From positions 2,108,001 to 2,172,000 of the forward strand of contig NZ_CP102269.1 in NCBI RefSeq assembly GCF_025148635.1: DNA of 64,000 nucleotides, in the 5' to 3' direction. Under the pieces are notes generated by a model, which made no database searches, was not told the origin of the DNA, and worked only from the letters and a program-made list of their open reading frames with translations. The translations under genes were made by a program, and so were the position numbers. How positions within the stretch are numbered: the first letter of the stretch is position 1; each line of letters starts with the position of its first letter. Source of the stretch: Butyricimonas virosa. Lineage in GTDB: Bacteria; Bacteroidota; Bacteroidia; Bacteroidales; Marinifilaceae. Positions 51,227-61,300 of this stretch are shown piece after piece.

Positions 51227-54115
51227 ATGGCAACAGAGAAATTTTTGTGGAGACACATAGGGCCGCGTCCAGAGGATATTGAAAATATGCTCAAAGTGGT
51301 TGGTGTTAGTTCACTTGATGAGTTGATCGAACAAACCGTACCGGAGTCCATCCGTTTGAAAAAACCGTTGGATTTGCCGGCTCCTCTTACCGAGTTCGAG
51401 TTTATCTCCCGGATGAAGGCGGTAGCTTCAAAAAATAAATTATACAGAACTTTTATCGGTCAAGGGTATTATGACACGATTACCCCTGCTGTGATTCAAC
51501 GGAATATTTTGGAGAACCCGGCTTGGTACACGTCATACACTCCCTATCAGGCAGAAGTTTCACAAGGTCGTTTGGAGGCTTTATTGAATTTCCAGACGAT
51601 GGTGGTGGAACTTACCGGGATGGAAATTTCTAACTGTTCGCTACTTGACGAGGCCACGGCTGCTGCAGAATCGATGACGATGATGTACGGTTTGCGTGGT
51701 AAAGAGATGAAAAAAGCGGGAGCGAATAAATTGTTTGTTGATAATCAGATATTCCCGCAAACGAAAGACGTGTTAATCACCCGTTCTGCCCCGCAAGGAA
51801 TCGAGTTGGTGTACGGTGATTATGATACGTTCGAGTTTACCCCGGATGTGTTCGGTGCTATTATCCAGTACCCGGCTGCTAACGGTGAGGTACGTGATTA
51901 TAAAGCATTCGCCGATCGGGTACACGCTAATGGGGCGTTGTTGTCGGTTGTGGCTGACATGATGAGTCTCGTGTTGTTGACCCCTCCGGGAGAATGGGGT
52001 GCTGACGTGGTTGTCGGAACAACCCAACGTTTCGGTATCCCGATGTCTTACGGTGGACCTCACGCTGCTTACATGGCGACGAGAGAGGAATATAAACGTA
52101 ACATCGTGGGACGTATTATCGGTGTGACGATTGATGCACAGGGAAATCATGCATTGCGTTTGGCTTTGCAAACCCGTGAACAACATATCAAACGGGAAAA
52201 AGCTTCTTCCAATATCTGTACTGCCAAGGCTTTGAATGCCACGATGGCCGGATTCTATGCTGCTTATCACGGTCGTGAAGGATTGGAGAGAATTGCCCGT
52301 CACATTCATTCCGCTGCCGTGATATTGGCAGAGGAAATCCAAAAATTGGGTTATAAACTGAAAGTAAATAAATTCTTCGATACATTGCGTTTCGAGTTGC
52401 CGGAGGGTGTTTCTCAGGCTGCCGTGCGTGATGCTGCTTTGGAGCAGGAAATCAACTTGTTCTACTGTAACTGTGGTTGCGGTAAGGTCGTGGGGTTGTC
52501 AACGGACGAGAAGATTAACGAGAAGGAAATTAACACGTTGATCGGTATTTTCGCTAAAGCTGCCGGAAAGACGGCTGCACACGTGCAATTCCTTGATGAC
52601 CGTACGGTGCTTGATCCGGTGATGTTGCGTGACGATGAAATCCTGCAACAATCCGTGTTTAACATCTACCATTCTGAGACTGGAATGATGCGTTACATGA
52701 AGAACTTGGAGAGAAGAGATATTTCTTTGGCTACTTCCATGATTTCTTTGGGATCTTGTACGATGAAATTGAATGCCGCTGTTGAGATGTTGCCGATCAC
52801 TTGGCCGGAGTTGGGTGCAATCCACCCGTTTGCCCCGATGTCTCAAGCAGAGGGTTATCAACAAATGATCCGGGAAACCGAGGAAATGTTGTGCAAGGTG
52901 ACCGGATTTGCCGGATGTAGCTTGATGCCGAATTCCGGTGCTGCCGGAGAATATTCCGCTTTGATGGTGATCCGTCAATATCATATCTCTCGTGGAGAAG
53001 GTCATCGTAACGTAATCCTGATCCCGGCTTCCGCTCACGGAACGAACCCGGCTTCCAGTTCTATGGCAGGTTTCAAGATTCTTGTTACCGCTACCGACCC
53101 GGAAGGAAATATCGATGTGGAAGACTTCCGCAAGAAAGCTATCGAGAACCGGGATAACTTGATTGGTGCGATGATTACCTACCCATCAACTCACGGTATT
53201 TTCGAGGAATCAATCAAGGAATTGTGCAAGATCGTTCACGAGAACGGTGGACAGGTATTCATGGATGGTGCTAACATGAACGGGCAGTGTGGTTTGACTA
53301 GCCCGGGAGAGATTGGTGCTGACGCTTGTCACTTGAATTTGCACAAGACATTTGCTATGCCTCACGGTGGTGGTGGTCCAGGTGTCGGCCCGATCTGCGT
53401 GGCGTCTCATTTGGTGAAATTCTTACCGTCACACACGATGGTGAAGACCGGAGGCGAGGAAGGTATTCACGCCGTGGCTGCCGCTCCTTACGGTTCTGTT
53501 GGAATGTTACCTGTAACTTACGGTTACTTGTTAATGTTGGGTGGTGAAGGTTTGGCTATGGTGACGAAGATGGCTATCTTGAATGCGAACTATCTGGCTT
53601 CATCTTTCGAGAAATTGGGATTCAAGATTTTGTTCAAGGGATCGAAAGGTCGTGTAGGTCACGAGATGATCTGGGATTGCAATATGTTCAATAAAGAATA
53701 CGGAATTTCTGAGTTGGATATTGCCAAACGTTTGATGGACTTCGGTTTCCACGCTCCTACCTTGTCATTCCCTGTTCACGGGACTTTGATGGTTGAGCCG
53801 ACGGAGAGCGAGCCGAAAGAAGAGTTGGATCGTTTCATCGAGGCGTTGAAGACTATTCGCGAGGAAATGATCGAGGTGGGTGAAGGTAAAGCCGACAAGA
53901 CGGACAACGTTTTGAAGAATGCACCTCACACGCATAAAGTGTTGACGGCTGACGAGTGGAGTCACGCTTACCCGCGTAGCAAGGCAGCTTATCCGCTGGC
54001 TTGGGTGGCAGAGAACAAGTTCTGGCCGCAAGTAGGGCGTGTGGATGATGGTTATGGTGATCGTAACCTGATGTGTACCTGCGATCCGCTTGAGTCATAC
54101 GCAGACGAGAAATAA
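51227..54115 (+). CDS. gcvP: Glycine dehydrogenase (glycine cleavage system P protein)
   Basis: PLP-dependent decarboxylase that transfers the aminomethyl group of glycine to lipoyl-GcvH. It is the fused, homodimer-type form: the GcvPA-like half is about 1-440 and the GcvPB-like half is about 450-962. The PLP lysine is Lys707 in LNLHKTFAMPHGGGGPG. Other landmarks are GQGYYDT, the glycine-rich MPNSGAAGEY and HGTNPASS. Length is complete. gcvT, gcvH and lpd are not adjacent, so the system is scattered. Codon use is marked by frequent C-ending codons compared with its neighbours, which fits high expression. Confidence 0.97.
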   Translation: MATEKFLWRHIGPRPEDIENMLKVVGVSSLDELIEQTVPESIRLKKPLDLPAPLTEFEFISRMKAVASKNKLYRTFIGQGYYDTITPAVIQRNILENPAWYTSYTPYQAEVSQGRLEALLNFQTMVVELTGMEISNCSLLDEATAAAESMTMMYGLRGKEMKKAGANKLFVDNQIFPQTKDVLITRSAPQGIELVYGDYDTFEFTPDVFGAIIQYPAANGEVRDYKAFADRVHANGALLSVVADMMSLVLLTPPGEWGADVVVGTTQRFGIPMSYGGPHAAYMATREEYKRNIVGRIIGVTIDAQGNHALRLALQTREQHIKREKASSNICTAKALNATMAGFYAAYHGREGLERIARHIHSAAVILAEEIQKLGYKLKVNKFFDTLRFELPEGVSQAAVRDAALEQEINLFYCNCGCGKVVGLSTDEKINEKEINTLIGIFAKAAGKTAAHVQFLDDRTVLDPVMLRDDEILQQSVFNIYHSETGMMRYMKNLERRDISLATSMISLGSCTMKLNAAVEMLPITWPELGAIHPFAPMSQAEGYQQMIRETEEMLCKVTGFAGCSLMPNSGAAGEYSALMVIRQYHISRGEGHRNVILIPASAHGTNPASSSMAGFKILVTATDPEGNIDVEDFRKKAIENRDNLIGAMITYPSTHGIFEESIKELCKIVHENGGQVFMDGANMNGQCGLTSPGEIGADACHLNLHKTFAMPHGGGGPGVGPICVASHLVKFLPSHTMVKTGGEEGIHAVAAAPYGSVGMLPVTYGYLLMLGGEGLAMVTKMAILNANYLASSFEKLGFKILFKGSKGRVGHEMIWDCNMFNKEYGISELDIAKRLMDFGFHAPTLSFPVHGTLMVEPTESEPKEELDRFIEALKTIREEMIEVGEGKADKTDNVLKNAPHTHKVLTADEWSHAYPRSKAAYPLAWVAENKFWPQVGRVDDGYGDRNLMCTCDPLESYADEK

Positions 54116-54133
54116 ATTCTTTTAAATTATATT

Positions 54134-54180
54134 GGAAAGCGTTTCATTGTTGAGGTTTGAAACGCTTTCCTTTTCTTATT
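54134..54180 (+). terminator. Rho-independent terminator of gcvP
   Basis: Perfect 13-bp stem GGAAAGCGTTTCA (54134-54146) / TGAAACGCTTTCC (54158-54170), 11-base loop, then TTTTCTTATT. Its tail ends 16 bases before the next gene's ATG. Confidence 0.9.
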
Positions 54181-54196
54181 TTCCAGGGAGAAAGGT

Positions 54197-54760
54197 ATGT
54201 TGGAGCAAGATGTTTTGTTGGATTTATTGGCACGTAAGGATAACCGGGCTTATCAATATTTATATCAATGTTATTATGTAGCGTTGAAAGCGTTGGCGAA
54301 TCATTACGTGAAGGATAATGACGTGGCGGAAGATCTGGTGCAGGATGTGTTTATTTCTTTGTTGGAAAGTGACTACAAGTTCAAGACGGAGAATGACATC
54401 AAGTATTTTTTATACAGTTCTCTGAAAAATAAATGTATTAGTCATTCCAGAAAACAGAAAGTCCGGGATAAATATTACCAAGATGTTGTGTCTTCGCTGA
54501 ATGAAGAGGAACATTTTTGGGATAAGGTGCTGGAAGAGGATGTTTATGCCCGGTTGATGGCAGCTATCGAGACCCTGCCGCCTCAGTGTAAATTAGTAAT
54601 GATAATGACCCTAGATGGGTTGAAAGCGTCGGAAATTGCCGAACGTTTGCATATTTCCGTGGATACCGTGAAGGATCATAAAAGTAACGGGAAGAAAAAA
54701 TTGACCGCCCAGTTGAAAGATGCAGAGTTGCTCTGTTTGATTGGGTTCCTTTGGTTGTAA
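54197..54760 (+). CDS. ECF-type RNA polymerase sigma factor, locus B
   Basis: A 187-residue group IV sigma factor. Region 2 is about 20-85 (YQYLYQCYYVALKALANHYV, DVAEDLVQDVFISL), and region 4 about 125-178 (LPPQCKLVMIMTLDGLKASEIAERLHISVDTVKDH). It carries the Bacteroidota SusCD-linked pattern and is followed by a FecR gene. ATG 54197 follows GGGAGAAAGG. There is no room for a normal promoter between the gcvP terminator and this start, so transcription may begin within or upstream of the terminator. Confidence 0.92.
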   Translation: MLEQDVLLDLLARKDNRAYQYLYQCYYVALKALANHYVKDNDVAEDLVQDVFISLLESDYKFKTENDIKYFLYSSLKNKCISHSRKQKVRDKYYQDVVSSLNEEEHFWDKVLEEDVYARLMAAIETLPPQCKLVMIMTLDGLKASEIAERLHISVDTVKDHKSNGKKKLTAQLKDAELLCLIGFLWL

Positions 54761-54813
54761 TACTCGTCACGGAAGTGCTATTTTTTCAGGTGTAAAAAAA
54801 ATTTTTAGGAGAC

Positions 54814-54831
54814 ACCCCCCTTTTGGGAGGT
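54814..54831 (+). promoter_or_regulatory. GC-rich hairpin in the sigma-FecR spacer, locus B
   Basis: In the 148-base gap a short stem ACCCCCC / GGGAGGT closes over TTTT, after two runs of A and T. It is imperfect and its role is unknown; it may mark the FecR promoter or an attenuator. Confidence 0.35.
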
Positions 54832-54908
54832 CGTGCGTTTTATTTATAGAACTGGGAATGAAATAGGTTTAAACGAACGTTTAATGCGATTTTATAAATT
54901 GTGTACTG

Positions 54909-56084
54909 ATGAACGATAAAGAAATGTTATTCAAGATATCCTTGTTGATTTCCAAGAGTTTATCTGGGGATATCACGAAAGAGGAACAAACCGAATTAGA
55001 TTCGTGGCGGGAAAAATCCGAATATAACAAGAAGTTGTTTGAGCGAATTTGTTCGGAGATGGTAATGCGGGAAAAACTTGCTCAATATAAGAGTGCGAAC
55101 GTGCAGACAGCGTTTGATACATTTGTTAAAAGAAGAGAGAAACTACATTCTGGTCAGCGCTGGATAGGAAAGTTATCCCGTTATGCGGCAATTTTTATCG
55201 TACCCGTGTTGGCTGTGGTATTTTATTATAGCCAGAGAGAGAACGTTGAAATAACTGAACAACCACAATCCAAGAGTGGGGTGTTTACGATTCAGAGAAA
55301 TTTGCCGGTGCTGACACTTTCTAACGGGAAAGAAATGGTCCTGTATAATCAGGAATTATTGCTGGAAGAAGAGAACGGGGTAAGAATTTCAGTGAATGAA
55401 GAGGGACGTATGCAATATGACCGGGCGGATTCCGTGGGAACGGAAATGGTGTATAACACTCTGACAACGCCTTCACAGTGCGATTTTACGTTCACTTTGG
55501 CAGATGGAACAAAGGTGTGGATGAATGCTAAATCTTCTTTACGCTATCCGGTTGCTTTTCAGGGGAGAGAACGGGTGGTTTACGCGGAGGGAGAGATATA
55601 CCTGGAAGTGGCCCGGGATGAGAAACATCCGTTTTTCGTGATGCTTAACGGGATGAAGGTGGAGGTGCTGGGAACTTCCTTTAACGTGAATTCCTATGCG
55701 GATGAGAATTACACGGAGGTGACATTGGTGGAAGGACACGTGGCGGCTTACGTGGACGACAAGAACTACGATCTATTGCCAAGCCGACAATTACGCTGGG
55801 ATAAGGAGAATGAATCCGTGGATGTAAGAACCGTGAATGTTAATGATTATATCGCTTGGAAAAAAGGGCAATATGTATTTAAGGGGCGGTCTTTGGAAGA
55901 GGTCGCTAAAGTGTTGGAGCGTTGGTACGACGTGGAAATCGTCTTTGAGAGTGAAAAAAGCAAGGAGGCGGTTTACACGGGGGTAATTAATAAAGAGGAG
56001 AATTTTGATGCTTTTGTCTTACGATTGAGAGAGACGTCATCTCTGTCGTGTCGGATGGAAAGTAATAGATTATATGTCAAGTAA
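54909..56084 (+). CDS. FecR-family anti-sigma factor, locus B
   Basis: A 391-residue inner-membrane regulator. The N-terminal cytoplasmic sigma-binding part (about 1-85) is followed by one transmembrane helix (about 91-108), the FecR domain (about 180-285; TPSQCDFTFTLADGTKVWMNAKSSLRYP, AEGEIYLEV, VLGTSFNVNSY) and DUF4974 (about 320-390; GQYVFKGRSLEEVAKVLERWYDVEI). It is clearly related to the locus A FecR and should pair with the STN domain of the SusC at 58320. Confidence 0.93.
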   Translation: MNDKEMLFKISLLISKSLSGDITKEEQTELDSWREKSEYNKKLFERICSEMVMREKLAQYKSANVQTAFDTFVKRREKLHSGQRWIGKLSRYAAIFIVPVLAVVFYYSQRENVEITEQPQSKSGVFTIQRNLPVLTLSNGKEMVLYNQELLLEEENGVRISVNEEGRMQYDRADSVGTEMVYNTLTTPSQCDFTFTLADGTKVWMNAKSSLRYPVAFQGRERVVYAEGEIYLEVARDEKHPFFVMLNGMKVEVLGTSFNVNSYADENYTEVTLVEGHVAAYVDDKNYDLLPSRQLRWDKENESVDVRTVNVNDYIAWKKGQYVFKGRSLEEVAKVLERWYDVEIVFESEKSKEAVYTGVINKEENFDAFVLRLRETSSLSCRMESNRLYVK

Positions 56085-56107
56085 TTTTAATCGTAAAGAA
56101 AAATTGT

Positions 56108-57247
56108 ATGAAAAGAATTTTAGTATTAGGATGTTTGTTAATATCATTTGTCGGGCTTTTCGGGCAAAATGAAACCTCAAAAGAGACGAAAGATTGTACG
56201 ATTCAAGGAGTGCTAGATGGTGTTTATAAAGGAACGAAGGTTTATTTGGTGGAAGAAGAGGAGATTAATGGTGCCTCCAAGGTGATTGATAGTTGTGATG
56301 TCAAGGATAATCGTTATACATTTGTTGTAAAGAATGTGACTGTTCCACGGATGTATTTTGTGAAAAGTGGAGATCCGAATTGCTTGAGCCCGATCACTCC
56401 AGTTTGGGTAGAGCCGGGAGATGTGAAAGTTAGAGCTAAGTCTGAGTTTTTTGTGAATTGTACTGTCACGGGAACGGCGAATAACGAGATTTTTAGCGCT
56501 TACAATGCAGAGATGAAACATTTTGTGGATAGTATGCTGCGTTCGGCTAATATTGATCGGTTGTTGAATAGAAATCAATCACAGGCAGATCAGGAAAGAA
56601 ATTTTAAAGCTCGTACGGCTCAACATAATAACAGGTCTTTGTGTCTGCAGGAAGAATTAGTTCGCAGGTATTATGATCAGGCAATAGCCCCGTTTATGAT
56701 TTTCTGGGAGATGAAAGCGAACGTTACTCTTGACCAATTAAAAGAATTACGTGCAGTGGTTTCCCCGAGTTTGAACGAGCATCCTTACACGAAACAATTG
56801 GATGAATATATTCGTTTGGCTGAGTTTAAGGTGGGGAGTGATATGCCGGATTTTGAATTACCAGATAAGGATGGGAAATCGTTTAAATTGAGTAGTTTGA
56901 GAGGGAAATACGTGTTGGTAGATTTTTGGGCGTCTTGGTGTGGCCCGTGTATGCGGGAAATGCCTAACGTGGTGAAACTGTACAAAGAGTGTAAAGGGAA
57001 GAATTTCGAAATCGTGGGTGTTTCTTTGGATCAGAAGCGGGATGCATGGTTGAATGCAGTGGAAAAGAATAAGATGAAATGGATTCAAGTGAGTGACTTG
57101 AAGTCTTGGGCAACCGCTCCCGTGAAATTGTGTAATGTATCAGCAGTTCCTTACACGGTTTTGGTGGATCCGGATGGTAAGGTTATCGCTCTTGATCTTC
57201 GGGGTGAGGAACTGATTAAAAAAATAAAGGAAGTTTTAAAGAAATAA
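56108..57247 (+). CDS. TlpA-like thiol-disulfide protein with DUF4369-type N-domain, locus B
   Basis: A 379-residue exported protein; the signal peptide ends near GLFG-Q (about 20). The N-terminal beta domain (about 28-125, CTIQGVLDGVYKGTKVYLVE) is DUF4369-like, followed by a helical linker and a TlpA/Redoxin domain (about 245-379) with Cys278 and Cys281 in WASWCGPC and the cis-Pro in AVPYTVLV. It is a paralogue of the locus A TlpA protein at 22903; the two share DFWASWCGPC.RE.PNV and WLNAVEKN/WVNAIEKN. Unusually, it lies upstream of susC, between FecR and SusC. Confidence 0.88.
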   Translation: MKRILVLGCLLISFVGLFGQNETSKETKDCTIQGVLDGVYKGTKVYLVEEEEINGASKVIDSCDVKDNRYTFVVKNVTVPRMYFVKSGDPNCLSPITPVWVEPGDVKVRAKSEFFVNCTVTGTANNEIFSAYNAEMKHFVDSMLRSANIDRLLNRNQSQADQERNFKARTAQHNNRSLCLQEELVRRYYDQAIAPFMIFWEMKANVTLDQLKELRAVVSPSLNEHPYTKQLDEYIRLAEFKVGSDMPDFELPDKDGKSFKLSSLRGKYVLVDFWASWCGPCMREMPNVVKLYKECKGKNFEIVGVSLDQKRDAWLNAVEKNKMKWIQVSDLKSWATAPVKLCNVSAVPYTVLVDPDGKVIALDLRGEELIKKIKEVLKK

Positions 57248-57257
57248 TGGAAATGGT

Positions 57258-58235
57258 ATGAAGTATATAGTACTAATTATTTGTTTGTGTAATTTATTTT
57301 CTTTTACGGTAAAAGCTAAGGAACGTCCGACTGTGATCACGGCTGAAATTTTCGGTTATCAGCGGGATAAAGTTCATTTTGATTTTATAGAGAAAGAGGG
57401 GATTAATATGGAGTTCCCGTATAAAGACGGTCAATTGATAGAGTTTATGGTGGAATTGGATGATATTACCACGATGATTTTGAATACGTTTATCGAGGTT
57501 TATCTTCAACCGGGGGATTCTATTCATGTAAAGGTGACTTATAACGGGAGGAACTATGACAAGGTTGAGTTTTCCGGAACACCTGCGGCGGTAGCTGTAA
57601 ATTCGAAGTTGCATGAAAAAGAAATATTGCAAAGGCAACGTAATTATAAAACAAATATTCCGGCAATGTTGGTTACATTGGTGGATGCCAAGAAGTTTCA
57701 TGAAGCAACGTTGAAAGAGTGGAAAGATGAAGTGGAGATGTTAGGGCAGGTTAAAGACCAGATAGATCCCCGGGTTTATAATATGGTGATATCTGGAATA
57801 GAGGGAACTCTTTTAACGAATTTAATGACTTATCCTTATGCGAGCGCTTCTTTTCACAAGAAGAAGTTAGAAGATTGTATGACTGCGGATTATTGGACAG
57901 CACTAGATGGTTATAAACTTCGGGATGACGAGGCATCGTTAAGAAGTAGAGCGTACCAATGTATGTTGGCTCCTTATAAAGATTACGTGCGTGCTAAAGA
58001 AGCGCGTGATGCGGGTAAGGAATATGAACCGCTTACTTCGCTTGAGGAGCAATACAAGGATTTTGTTGCTTTCTATGACGGGAGTTTGAGAGATACGGCG
58101 TTATTCGTGTTTTTGTATAACTCTGGTGCTGCTGGTGAAGATTTTGATGTGATCGAAAAATTGGTAAAAGATTATTTGAAAAAGTATAATAAGAATAAGG
58201 AATACAAGAAAATTTTGAATCAAGTGATGCAGTAA
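57258..58235 (+). CDS. Secreted protein resembling the TlpA-partner N-terminal domain without the redoxin
   Basis: A 325-residue protein with a signal peptide ending near VKA-K (about 20). The first 120 residues are beta-rich (TVITAEIFGYQRDKVHFDF and EVYLQPGDSIHVKV) and look like the DUF4369-type N-domain of TlpA proteins; the rest is helical, ending in a lysine-rich tail (about 305-325). No CxxC or cis-Pro motif is present, so it has no thioredoxin domain. It follows the TlpA gene by 10 bases. Perhaps a non-catalytic binding partner; the function is unknown. Confidence 0.6.
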   Translation: MKYIVLIICLCNLFSFTVKAKERPTVITAEIFGYQRDKVHFDFIEKEGINMEFPYKDGQLIEFMVELDDITTMILNTFIEVYLQPGDSIHVKVTYNGRNYDKVEFSGTPAAVAVNSKLHEKEILQRQRNYKTNIPAMLVTLVDAKKFHEATLKEWKDEVEMLGQVKDQIDPRVYNMVISGIEGTLLTNLMTYPYASASFHKKKLEDCMTADYWTALDGYKLRDDEASLRSRAYQCMLAPYKDYVRAKEARDAGKEYEPLTSLEEQYKDFVAFYDGSLRDTALFVFLYNSGAAGEDFDVIEKLVKDYLKKYNKNKEYKKILNQVMQ

Positions 58236-58242
58236 ATTAAAA

Positions 58243-58271
58243 GGGGAAATGTATTGCAGTACATTTTCCCC
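58243..58271 (+). promoter_or_regulatory. Hairpin before susC, locus B
   Basis: GGGGAAATGTA pairs with TACATTTTCCCC across a 6-base loop, with one bulged base. There is no direct T run afterwards (ACTCTGAATTTTAATTT follows). It sits in the 84-base gap before susC, as in locus A. Confidence 0.5.
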
Positions 58272-58319
58272 ACTCTGAATTTTAATTTAATTTCTCTAAA
58301 TTAAAAGCAATACAAAATT

Positions 58320-61300
58320 ATGCAAAAAAAGAAGTGTCTATGTCGAGATTTAATTATTAAATCGATTTGTTGTGTTTTTTTATATGCTTTGCTACCTGTA
58401 TCGTCTGTTTTTGGACAGGAACAAGATTATAAAAAAACGAGAGTAACACTAAATGTGAAAGATATGAAATTGAATGACGTGCTTGATACTCTAGCCTCAG
58501 TGGCTAAAGTACGCTTCTTTTATAATCATTCACAAGTAGATGTCAATAAGAAAGTATCTTTTAATGTAAAGGATCGTGAGTTGGATTACGTGCTGATGCT
58601 TGCTTTGGGGGATCAGCCGGTGTCCGTGGAGTATCAGGTGAATCGTGTCGTGGTTTTAAAGTACCAAAAACCGACACAGGGAGTGACTATTTATAAAATT
58701 AGTGGAATTGTTATTGATGCTTCCACAAAGGAACCTCTTCCCGGAGCGAGTATTATTTTGAAAGAGAATAAAGGGATGGGAGTGGTGACGGATTTTGACG
58801 GGAAGTTTTTTATAGAGGTTCCTCAAGGAACATCTGCCTTGTTGGTTTCGTTCGTCGGCTACGAAGAAGAAACGGTTAACGTGACAGGGGGAAATATGGA
58901 AAATTTGGAGATCAAGTTGACGGAGAAGACCACGGAGATTGAAGATGTGGTGGTGACGGGTATGGCACCTCGTAAGGTGGAAAGCTTTTCGGGTGGTTAT
59001 GTGTCCGTGAAAGGAAGTGAATTAAAAAAGATAAGTCCGAATAACTTGTTGAAGGCTTTGCAGGTTTTTGACCCGAGTTTTCGTATCGTGGAAAATAATA
59101 ATGCCGGTTCGAATCCGAATGCCATGCCGGAATTCCGCTTGCGGGGGGATGTGCAGCTAGGAAATGGCGGGGTGGATGCTAATAGCATGGAGATGATGAT
59201 GGGGGATTATTCTCAACGCCCGAATATGCCGCTTTTCGTGTTGGATGGATTTGAGACTACTTTGCAGCGGATTGTTGATTTGGATCCGGAACGTGTGGAA
59301 TCCATTACTATTTTAAAGGATGCTGCTGCAACGGCAATCTACGGTTCGAAAGCCTCTAATGGGGTCCTTGTCGTGGAAACGAAAAAACCTCTTCCGGGAG
59401 CGTTGAATATTTCGTATAGTATGAATATGGGTATTTCTGTGCCTGATTTGTCGGATTATAATTTGATGGATGCGGAAGAGAAGTTGGAATACGAACGGAT
59501 GGCCGGTGTATTCAGTACGACGAGCCAGTTGAATTATTACAACAAGTATAAAGAAGAAATTTTAAGAGGGGTTGACACGTACTGGTTGTCAGAGCCCTTG
59601 CGGACGGCCGTCACTCACCGCCATACGTTGACAATGGAAGGTGGAGATGAGGCGTTAAGATATAACTTGGGAATAAACTATTCAAGAGAACCGGGAGTGA
59701 TGAAAGAATCCGGGCGTAACAGTATGGGGTTGAACCTGTCTCTTCAATATCGTCGGAAAAAATGGAATATCCAAAATCAATTAAGCCTGACGAATGTAAG
59801 AGGGGATAATTCTCCTTATGGTTCTTTTAGTCAATACACGAAATTGAACCCGTATTACCGGAAAACAGATGAAAATGGACGTTACACGAGTCTTTTGGAC
59901 CAAAAGAAATTACCGGGAGAAGGAGGAGGAACCGTGAATATCGTGAATCCGTTATATAATTTGTTGTGGAAATATAAAGATTTCACGGAGAATTTTAGTG
60001 TCGTGGATAATTTTAATATCGAGTGTGCTATCTTGGATAATCTCCGGGTGTCGGCGGGAGCTTCTATCACGAAAGGTACTTCCAGAATGGAGGTTTTTAA
60101 ATCCATGAATCATACGGATTTTTTGGCAGAGCAGGATTTGACCAGAAAAGGTTCGTATAATAAAAGTACGGGAGATAATGTTTCATGGAGCGTGAATGCT
60201 TCTGTAAATTATAACTACACGAAGGATAAGCATTTATTAAGTTTGTTTGGACGTTGGAACGTGGATGAGTCTAAAAGTAACAGTGTAAACTTGTCGGCAA
60301 TGGGATTCCCGAATGATAATATGGATGACTTTTTATTTGCTTACGAGATGGAAGACCGGGTAAGTGGAACAGAATCGACTTCTCGAACAGTCGGAATTAT
60401 CGGGCAAGTTAGTTATATGTATGATATGCGTTTCTCGGTAGACTTTAGTATTCGTGGGGATCTTTCCTCGCAATTTGGGGCGAACACGGGAATGGCACCT
60501 TTTTGGGCTGCCGGGGCTCGTTGGAACTTACATCGGGAAAAATGGTTGCAAAACACGATTATTTCAAACTTGGTGTTACGCGGGTCTTATGGTGTCACGG
60601 GGTCACAAAGTTATTCTCCTTACCAGGCGAAAGAGACTTACTCGTACGATGATTTGTTGTTCCCCTATCCGTCTTCGGATATATTGGGAGCGCAGTTAAA
60701 GGGTATGGGTAATCCGGATTTGGGATGGTCTACGACAGAGAATCGTAGTTTAGCTGTAGAGATAGGATTATGGAATAGTCGGGTAAATGCGTCTTTTTCA
60801 TACTATAATAATTACACGGATGAGTTGTTGTTAGATTATAATATGGCTCCTTCTACCGGGTTCGCCACTAAAACAATGAATGTTGGAGCTGTGGAAAATG
60901 AGGGATATGATATTTCATTAAGTGTGATGCCTATTCAGGATTACGAGAGACAGATTCAATGGAGTGTTTCAATGAATGGTTCGCATAACCGTAACGTGAT
61001 CAAGAAGATTTCGAACGAAATGAAGGCTATGAACCAGAAAAATTTGGAGAAAAAGAATGGAAGTCCGGAGGCCATTTACGAGGAAGGGAAATCTACCACC
61101 CAGTTGTTTGTGGTTCCTTCTTTGGGAATTGACCCGGCCACGGGGCAAGAGGTGTTCTTAAACCGTAATGGAGAGAAAACTTATATTTGGGATCCGCTGG
61201 ATAAAGTGGCAATAGGTGATACGGAACCGAAATTGAGAGGGGCTGTTTCTTCGGCGTTTACGTATAAAAATTGGAGTGTTTCTCTGGCTTGTTCATACGA

